In this document: positions 57,301-64,000 of the stretch, in pieces
How positions within the stretch are numbered: position 1 is the first letter of the stretch
Layout: the number at the start of each line of letters is the position of its first letter
Assembly (NCBI GenBank): GCA_015501585.1
Contig: JADNRY010000001.1
Span: forward strand, 1,426,001 to 1,490,000
Reading direction: 5' to 3'
Source of the DNA: Rhodocollybia butyracea
Lineage: Eukaryota > Basidiomycota > Agaricomycetes > Agaricales > Omphalotaceae
Length of the DNA: 64,000 nt
Program-made: the position numbers and the translations under genes
The notes under the pieces: model-generated
What the model saw: only the letters and a program-made list of their open reading frames with translations
What the model was told of the DNA's origin: nothing
The model's database searches: none

Positions 57301-57964
57301 TTTTGATTCGTTCCATAATGACACCTTTGGGCAGGAGGATGTTTAATACACGTATGACCGTGTTAAAGGTTATGGCTGCCTAATCACTGATTCGTCAGTT
57401 GGTGTACACCTACGATACTTCTTGTGAGATATGACTTGCCAAGGCGAGAGGATGCAAACACAGAATGCCAACAATGAAGGAAAGGCTAAAGATGATAGTC
57501 AGTTCTTGTAAGGGCTACAGCGAGAATGAAGGTTCCAACATCGCCAAAAATGCCATTACAATCTAAATAAGCTTTAGGAAAAAGAAGTCAACGAGCCTAC
57601 TAGGATTCCTCACCAGACCCACATAATTCGATGTAAGAAAATCATATTCCGCTTCGTCAGTCCCATTATAGAATTTACCGTGCGCAATTATCAGGTTGTA
57701 TAACTCTGTCAGCCCCCATATCATGAATAATCCTATTGCCAAAAGAAACCATTCGGGGTCACTTGTGCACCAAACCGTCGGAAGGAAGGAAGGAAGGAAG
57801 TCAATTACTCGGCACGGTCCAAGATCTGAACGCCGGGGCAGCCGAAGCTCCCATGGTGCGGCACAAGCACCATGGTCTTCGGGCTGACTGCCGTCAGACA
57901 GGGACGAGCTCGCAACTAGCTCTAAAACTGCTGCTGTAGATCCCTGGCTGGCGACAGCCACCAT
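54381..57964 (-). CDS. Membrane-anchored protein fused to a TKL-type kinase
   Basis: N-terminal part: one or more membrane segments (EWFLLAIGLFMIWGLTELYN; LTIIFSLSFIVGILCLHPLA), then a conserved Agaricomycete domain (GCRNMWLTTPEGTSL, MIDFHGDISPAG, IFWHTCYQLALEVPGYLEAL, VYDGLDFVKILAISFSAIFH, GLSVREGWKIHDFAQTIYIS, RLGSNFELHS). Introns at about 56531 and 56395 run on in frame through HSLQALHESIHCALGSEREK, VYLEAKSFFDQENKP and a helical linker (RRQLENWLIELNVLHPSRIR) into a TKL kinase: NGGFAEVYRG (Gly loop), VEVAFKVLRYH (Lys), NVVHGDLCG (HGD in place of HRD), NILVDKRGHARLTDFGLTAF, SPPWMAPEL, SDIYAFACVCCE. The C-terminal tail is acidic. The frame at 54603-54606 needs GGGGG but has GGGG. Two adjacent genes remain possible; the start at 57964 is uncertain. 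Confidence 0.7.
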
Positions 57965-58959
57965 TTACTTACAGTACAGGCATTGTACATACTTATTTAC
58001 AATGTTATGTATTTATCATTTTTATAAAATATCAAATATCTGTTTTTCGAAGGGCATGATTGCATTCAAAGAGTGCATGTTCAGAAATAGTTTGTAGAAT
58101 CTGTATATGCGCTTCTTGTCAGGTATTTGAAAAGGATCTCTGTACAAGTGAGGCTCGAGTCACTACAGCCAGGAATGGTCCCAGCAGTTTGAAGAGAAAT
58201 GATGCAAAAGATGAAACCAGCCGTCGTGATCGAAGCTACATGTCGACAGTAGAAGCTGGCCAGCCTCAGCCAGGCTTGAGAGAGAAAATACAAACGCATG
58301 ATTCTAGTACTGGTAGCTGTTCAGATGGCGACAGGAATAACCTAGTACGGCCCGTCGGCCCTTACCCTTACCCCCAGCTGGTATTACCTAATTACAGCTA
58401 CGAAATCGTAGAATAGTTTCTAAAAGACGTTATTTACTATGGTCCGTCAAGAAGTGCTCACGGTCAGGAAGCTTGTGCAACTTCAGAAATGCTTAAAAAC
58501 GTCGGTTCCCGTCACCCCACAGATTTGAGGATTTTTTGTAGACTCGAGCCAGTAGTTTCTTGTTGACACTTTGATGACTGACAATCAGCCGTGTTGATTT
58601 TACATCACAACTCTACAGCAGGGACTGGTTCAAGTCTAGATTTTTTGTAACAATATTTAGATACTTCATAATGATTTTATCTACTCAGATTGATCAGGAT
58701 TGATCTTTTGCGAACAGGGCTCAAATATCGAGCAGAGTGTTCAGAATGGTGAGTATGATTTCTACATCAATCGCCAGGAAGACTGCTGAGATGACTTCAG
58801 AGGGTTATTCAATAAAGGGCCAAGTTTTAATTCCTACGAGAATCCGTACAGTATTCATGAAACAAGAAGCAAAATAACGAGTAGCCTGCGAAAACCGGCA
58901 AGAGTTTTGGCTGCTAAGCCCCAGTGAGAAGTCAGTCAAATCAGAGCGATTGGCAGTGA
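57965..58959. other. Intergenic, no supported gene
   Basis: AT-rich around 57990-58050. A 118-codon frame at 58060-58416 has no motif, signal peptide or relatives I recognise. Just inside the neighbouring gene is a short GAAG microsatellite (about 57780-57800). Confidence 0.4.
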
Positions 58960-59089
58960 TGAGCATGCCCATGTTTACCGACTAGTATGTCCCTCCTCAT
59001 CAACGTTAGTAACATGCAAAGACTATGGCATACACTGCGAATGGCACTGTAGTACTTACCCCGCACAGATTGCCAGATGGGTGACAGGA
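58960..59089 (-). pseudogene. Relic of the TKL kinase NILVDK exon and adjoining intron
   Basis: GAGCATGCCCATGTTTACCG, ACTAGTATGTCCCTCCTCAT, CAACGTTAGTAACATGCAAAGA and AGTACTTACCCCGCACAG align with 55270-55378 in the kinase gene. The match spans exon, splice site and intron, so this arose by DNA duplication and not by retrocopy. No other kinase exon is visible next to it. Confidence 0.75.
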
Positions 59090-59321
59090 AAGGATTCTCA
59101 CGTCAAACACACCAGGAGTTGCGGGTATATGCTGTCCTCAAGGCTAGCCAGAGTGAAACTTAGCTGGGTGTCAGGCAAGCGGAGTAGGTCTGGGGTGCAT
59201 GTATCCATCTCCACATAGAACCAATCCTGGAGATATACCAGAGTCGGGAGAGCGTCACAGACCGTAGAGCATGTGGCTCGCGCAGCTGCTTGCACGGTCC
59301 AAGTGTCAAGTGGGGTGCGCA
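59090..59321. other. Spacer with a short minus-strand frame
   Basis: A minus-strand frame (59322-59098) includes LPTLVYLQDWFYVEMDTCTP and LLRLPDTQLSFTLASLED, faintly like the Leu-rich stretch of an F-box protein. It has no start context or F-box, so I do not call a gene. Confidence 0.3.
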
Positions 59322-59925
59322 CCCTAAAGCGGTTTCTTGTGATGTTAGCACTCGCCGAGGCTTAGCGCTTAGTTACCGGGTTAACCTTCTACAACTCCCG
59401 TCTCGAATATTCTGAAACAAACAGGGCGGGTCCATTGGGCATGGCCCGTGATATACAACTGATAACTAGCTTTCACGACCTATGACAGCACCAGTTTACG
59501 ACCGGCACTTGGATCCACATGAGTCTAAAGATAGGTAACTATTTGCTTAATCGAGAAGGTTCAGAGGATTGAGGCCTGAGGTAAAGGTCAGATTATTAAT
59601 CTCCCAAACGCAAGTTTCTCCCAGACACAATGCTCCACAGATTGTCAGAGCAGTGGAAGAAGCATGACAGACTTCCATCATCGGTGCACCCTAAAGCGGT
59701 TTTGTAATGTTAAGTAGCACTCGAGGGCTTAGTTACCAGGCTAAATTTTTACAACTCCCGTCTCGGGTGTTCTGAAACAAGCATTGACGGTAAGTATTGG
59801 TCACTGTGGCCCCTGACAACTAGGTGCTTTCGTGGCACCTATAACAGCACCATTTTACGAAGTGCATGGATCTAAAGATAGGAAACCTTTGGCTTAGTCG
59901 ATAAGACGACTCGGAGGATGAGGTT
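59322..59925 (+). repeat. Diverged direct repeat, about 240 bp, two copies
   Basis: Copy 1 (about 59322-59575) and copy 2 (about 59685-59925) share, in order, CACCCTAAAGCGGTTT, GGCTTAGTTACC.GG, TACAACTCCCGTCTCG, TTCTGAAACAA, CCTATAACAGCACCA.TTTACGA (CCTATGACAGC in copy 1), TCTAAAGATAGG and GAGGATTGAGG/GAGGATGAGG. No open frame covers either copy. It may be an old tandem duplication of a noncoding element. Confidence 0.7.
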
Positions 59926-61932
59926 AGATCATTATATCTTCCGGACGCAATGTACCACAGCAGTGGAAAGGGTAACGTAGTAGGGGGAGACTTCTACCGC
60001 TGGCATCAGCCTGAGCGGTTTACTCGAACCGCTGGGCAATAGACAAAACCAGACTCCTGTTTCTTGGCTTGAGGGTTACACGAAGATAACCCCAAAGGGA
60101 GTATTGAAACGGAATGTTATTGGCCATTTAAGTGGGGAATTCATGCCCATGGCTCGCAACAGACTTGGACGAAAAGGCAATCTATAGAATAAATTCATAT
60201 GCACAGATACCGTGCATCCTACCCTTACTACCCACCTCTTACCCACTTCAACTCCCCCATCACAATGTCATTTTTTTCGTGTCTTCTATGAACTCTTCAC
60301 CCTGAAATTCTGCCAGATTCATCGGGTTCATATCCACAAGTTGGAATTACAGTAATAGTCCTGTGCAACGAAGGAATTCATAAACGGATGTTGAGCGGGG
60401 AAACTTCAACCACTTACTGGATGTTGATTCTGTGTTGTGTTCAACGACCAATTGGCCCATAGTCCCGGGACGCGATGGAACTAAAATTCCGTGTTTAATT
60501 ACGCAGCAGTGTGATTACATTCCTCTTTGGGGGTTCTTCTTTCGGAAGAAGTTTGATATGAGGGCATATACTGTTGGCCAAATTCCAAGAATTTCACAGT
60601 TGAGTCACCCACCAAATTTCGGCTGACATGCTGGAACACCGAATGAAAGAAAGCTATCTTGATCACGCACTGGACAGCATCCTTATTGGCCGCGAGGGGA
60701 AATGAGGTGCGGTTACGGCGTCGCTGGCACTTTTTTCACATTCGCAGGTAGTAGGAACCTATGCGAAACTCATTAGTAGGACGGGGAGAGTCGAGACAAA
60801 GGAACATGAACGCGACGGGTTGCATATGTAATTAACGTATTCATTCGTTTCCAAGAAGTTGGTGGGCAACGACGGCTAGATTGCAATTGGCGCAAGGAAT
60901 ATCCGGTAAGTGGATCTAGTTTACGATGGAACGACGAGAGCTATGAGTGCTTTAGTTCATGCTCAAGCGCCGAAAGAATTCAACAAGCGCCAGGCTAGTA
61001 ACTGACTTGACAGTGCTTCTCCGCGTTCCCCTTGGCTAGCTGTTCAACTTGTATGTATACAAGAATAATGATCGCCACCTTTTTTAAGTAGATTTTGACG
61101 GTGATGATGGCCTCTATGAAAGTGTCCCTTATACCGTCACTGTCCTGCTAACACTCATATTGGGTAGTATTACCGCCTTCCCTGCCAGACCCTTGCAAAA
61201 AATTGTCCAAGCTAAATTCGGATTCGGACGCAATACTGTCAAAGATAATTTCCGCAGTGTGATTATGAGTTGTAGATCTCTCTAAACCCACTCGGGCTTA
61301 CCTGTTTTCAATCCGCACTAGCCGCGTCGGACCCAGGTCCCACTCTGAGTCTCGCTGCCACGGAGCTGTGCAAGTCATCGTGTGACTCTTTTTCAGCTCG
61401 TCATAACCGGAGTCGGTCAGTCGGTCTGGGTCGGTACGAGGAAGAAGATCAAACATCGTAAGCCCAGTCGCGTCGCCACGGCAGCTAAGGAATCACCATC
61501 TTCCGAAGTTTACTTGATGAAAGAACAATCGGTTGAGCTAGATCAGGTAATTAAAGCCGCTATTGAAGCACAAGACTCGCGTGGCTGGCAAGAGTGAAAT
61601 TAAAAATCTACTAGTACTATGTACTACAAGTCTCAGTGGCAGCTGTGGCTCAGTCAGTGCGACTGTGCTGAACGGAAACACATGGGGACCGAAACATGCT
61701 TCATTCACGGAGAAACGTCAAAGAGTCACCAGAACGACGGGTTTTGATCCGGTTGCAATTACGTTATCTGCCTCATTGCCTTTTGTTCTCCTATAAACTG
61801 AACAATGACAATCTCTAAATTTCTCAATTCGCCTTGTTCTCGTCATCATCCAATTGTTATTTGCGGGCTACTTATATTCAACGCCTTTGTCCTTGTCCTC
61901 CTTTATTCTTTCTTCCTTTCTTTTTCTTTATC
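59926..61932. other. Intergenic, no supported gene
   Basis: About 2 kb with no recognisable gene, RNA or repeat. A 71-codon frame at 61382-61597 (RKKIKHRKPSRVATAAKESP) is basic and featureless. The last ~150 bases are the C/T-rich promoter of the next gene. Confidence 0.4.
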
Positions 61933-62829
61933 ATGTCGGCACCATCGTACTCTCTGCCGCCTACGACCAACGAGCTAACCCCTTCTCAGCGTTTACGCTT
62001 GGTACGCTCAACTCGTAAACTTGGCGAGATGCTAGGCGAAACTCCAGTCATCAACTCTTCATCAGAGTTTGTTCACAGTTCTAACCCTTCGACTTCTATC
62101 TCTGCACGGCCTACGCACGTACCGCAGAAGAAATCTAAAGCTCTTCCTCGCCCTCTTGTATTATCATTACATTCAGTTCCTGCTGCTCTGACTCCCCCTA
62201 AATCTGCAACCACACCGCTATCACCTACAAGGTCTGCTAACATGGTGTCTTCACCTTATGATGACTTCGACTACCAAGACGATCAGGTTCAGGCTAGGCG
62301 GAAACGCATGGCGAAGCTTACTCGTACCCTTGGGGAGAATATTCCTCCAGAGCTAGTATTCCGCTCTCTTTCGCGGCCCCGTGGCAGCTCTATCGACTCT
62401 GGCAGATTGGCTGCCGCTTTCAAAGTCACGGTCATGAGCCCCAATAGGTCCGTTGATACTTTCAACCAGGATATTCCTTCTGCCGAGCTCCCGAAGAGTA
62501 TCGCACTTGTAAAGACGCAGTCGTCGACTCTGATGTCACGCAGCGCGTCGCTGCAAGCTCCGCGCTCTCCTGTCAGCAAACGATTGCTGCGTCGGGCTCA
62601 TGACCATGCTCATTCATTCGGTTTGGAAGAACTTCGTTCTGTATCACCTCCTTTGAGCGGTCGTAAATCCACCGACACTGTTCATTCTACTGCTTCTGAT
62701 TCCTCATGCTCGTCCACTTCGAGCGACTGGAAGAGGACTTACAGGAAGGAAGCCGGCTGGAGTGGCGAATGGAATCGGCCGGATATGACAGAGGTTATGA
62801 ATCGGCTCAGAGGTCTGAAGGCTACTTGA
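61933..62829 (+). CDS. Conserved Ser-rich protein with twin TR-LGE motifs, unknown function
   Basis: Intronless, 298 residues. Start chosen at MSAPSYSLPPTTNELTPSQR; the longer frame from 61834 is a leader with no conserved look. Two matching motifs stand 125 residues apart: RLRLVRSTRKLGEMLGETPV and KRMAKLTRTLGENIPPELVF, each a basic helix ending in LGE. Between and after them the chain is Ser/Pro-rich (PLSPTRSANMVSSPYDDF; SVSPPLSGRKSTDTVHS) and looks disordered. It ends WKRTYRKEAGWSGEWNRPDM and EVMNRLRGLKAT, the probable second conserved region. I do not recognise a function; a scaffold or regulator with phosphosites is a guess. Confidence 0.75.
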   Translation: MSAPSYSLPPTTNELTPSQRLRLVRSTRKLGEMLGETPVINSSSEFVHSSNPSTSISARPTHVPQKKSKALPRPLVLSLHSVPAALTPPKSATTPLSPTRSANMVSSPYDDFDYQDDQVQARRKRMAKLTRTLGENIPPELVFRSLSRPRGSSIDSGRLAAAFKVTVMSPNRSVDTFNQDIPSAELPKSIALVKTQSSTLMSRSASLQAPRSPVSKRLLRRAHDHAHSFGLEELRSVSPPLSGRKSTDTVHSTASDSSCSSTSSDWKRTYRKEAGWSGEWNRPDMTEVMNRLRGLKAT

Positions 62830-64000
62830 AATGAACGGGCGGGCGTGCCTTCATAGCGAGGCCGGTCCTCTTCAAAAATCACTGGTTCCACCCCTTCTAC
62901 AACCCATTCTAATTCTTAATTCGACGTGTCCCGTCGCTACTACTACCCATTACTTTTGTTTGCATCAGACAGTGTATCGACTTCCATTCTTGCATGACTT
63001 GTATCATTTGACATTTCTTTGTTCTATCTTTTGTTTCTTTTCATTGGGGTTGTCGAAGGCTCTGTATAACCTGTACTCTTACTTGCAGGCGGCTCTAGCA
63101 GGCGTGCCGTCCAGCACTCTGCAGTGCAGATTCGACGAATTTTCACGAACATACATATTGGTTACTTCGAGTAATTCCACACTCGTTCTTAATTGACTGC
63201 TCATCTACTACCACTATCTCTGACAAAGCATATACATATACCATTGCACTATACTTTCTCCTGTAAGTCGCCTCTGAGGCCGGGCGGGACGCCCAATCCA
63301 AAGATTTGACAAACTTAGACAACATGCCAAAATGACAGACAGACGTTAGTGCAACTGAGATGACTTTCGGATTCCCCATGTAGAATCACAGATACTTTAG
63401 ACATCGGTCCACAATCGATGGTAAGTAAGCCAACCTACATCTTTATGGTAACTGACTTATGATGAGGTATGGGTCAACTGTGGAGTTGGTGAGTAAGTAC
63501 TAGTACTGCGATATCTGACGGCAAGAATAATTTTAGAGATGGAAGCCACGGCTTACTTCTCCCCCTTACTTAGAGTTCGGCTGTTGCTTTGTGGGACCCC
63601 GCTGCAAAGTATATTATTACTACCTGGATCCGAAGGCTGCGTCCTGTAGTTCCGGGATACCCTCAAGAGGTCCGAGGATAATGTAACTGCCGGTCGACTT
63701 AAGCTTTGGTTCGTGTAGCCAAAAATAATCGGCACAATCTTTCAGTATAGCCGTATCATTCTACTAGTGACGATCTGGTCTACTAGCAATAGTCTAACGA
63801 TCTGATTCTCATTGATTTAATGAGGTACGAGGTACAATGATATGACTACTACCAGAAAAATTTTATGTTCCTCGTCAGGCTAGAAGATAATTAGGACGGA
63901 TCACAACAAGTTCAAAACTCGGGAACTATAGATTCCGCACTTAAGGTACGTTGCGGAATCTCCTTGAAAAAACACGCTTTGACCTCCGCGCCGCTTGATT
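62830..64000. other. Right flank, no supported gene
   Basis: T-rich 3' region of the preceding gene, then ~900 bp without a recognisable gene on either strand. Confidence 0.45.

Noticed and set aside
57780..57800. GAAG microsatellite
   Set aside because: Short simple repeat of common type; it only warns that the N-terminus of the TKL gene may be misplaced.
58060..58416. 118-codon frame considered as a gene
   Set aside because: It has no motif, signal peptide, splice support or resemblance to a known family.
1..64000. CRISPR arrays, operons, bacterial-type terminators or transferred bacterial genes
   Set aside because: None seen. Introns, gene families and the tRNA intron are all fungal.

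Overview
The window is nuclear DNA of a mushroom-forming basidiomycete (Agaricomycetes, probably Agaricales). Genes are intron-rich, with introns mostly of 45-65 bp, and many are packed head to head. Several families typical of Agaricomycetes are present: FunK1 kinases, a DUF6535 protein, a TKL kinase with an HGDL catalytic loop, and a SKN1/KRE6-type GH16 protein. A tRNA-Asp with a canonical intron is also present. All exon structures were assembled by hand from splice sites and family resemblance, with no transcript data.

Region by region. 0.4-7.3 kb: three tandem copies of a zinc-independent MDR reductase (leukotriene B4 dehydrogenase / prostaglandin reductase type). The first is decayed, the second has a one-base shift, the third is intact. 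The duplicated unit runs into exon 1 of the next gene. 7.2-10.7 kb: a long protein ending in a UBE3D-type (HECT_2) E2-binding domain. 12.3-15.1 kb: GH16 beta-glucan synthesis protein with 4-nt and 7-nt microexons. 15.4-18.3 kb: a secreted Cys-rich protein and a C2H2 zinc-finger protein. 19.5-27.1 kb: housekeeping block with prenyltransferase alpha subunit (RAM2), the mRNA export adaptor Aly/REF/Yra1, Pol III subunit Rpc31, the tRNA m5U54 methyltransferase Trm2, and a membrane-anchored LysM protein. 28-36.6 kb: a small secreted protein, an F-box protein, a GRAB-domain golgin (Rud3) and a broken DUF6535 gene. 36.9-42.3 kb: cystathionine gamma-synthase (STR2), a CNH-domain protein cut short relative to its Vps39/TRAP1 family, and an Sds23-like CBS protein. 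43.7 kb: tRNA-Asp. 43.9-52.2 kb: tandem FunK1 kinases (one relic, two near-complete copies) with a 1.29-kb TIR transposon inserted between them. 52.7-58 kb: a WDR89-like protein and a large gene that appears to join a membrane-anchored domain to a TKL kinase. 58-64 kb: mostly non-genic, with a kinase relic, a diverged direct repeat, and one conserved Ser-rich protein.

Two themes stand out. The first is local duplication and decay: reductases, FunK1 kinases, a kinase exon relic, and the 59.3/59.7 kb repeat. The second is a series of single-base shifts, several in homopolymers, in otherwise conserved genes. These look more like consensus errors than real gene death and should be resolved before any of these genes is called a pseudogene. 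I found no CRISPR array, operon or unmistakably new defence system. The strongest candidates for something undescribed are the membrane-domain/TKL-kinase fusion, the HECT_2 fusion, the transposon with duplicated ends, and the 36-bp hairpin behind reductase copy 2.
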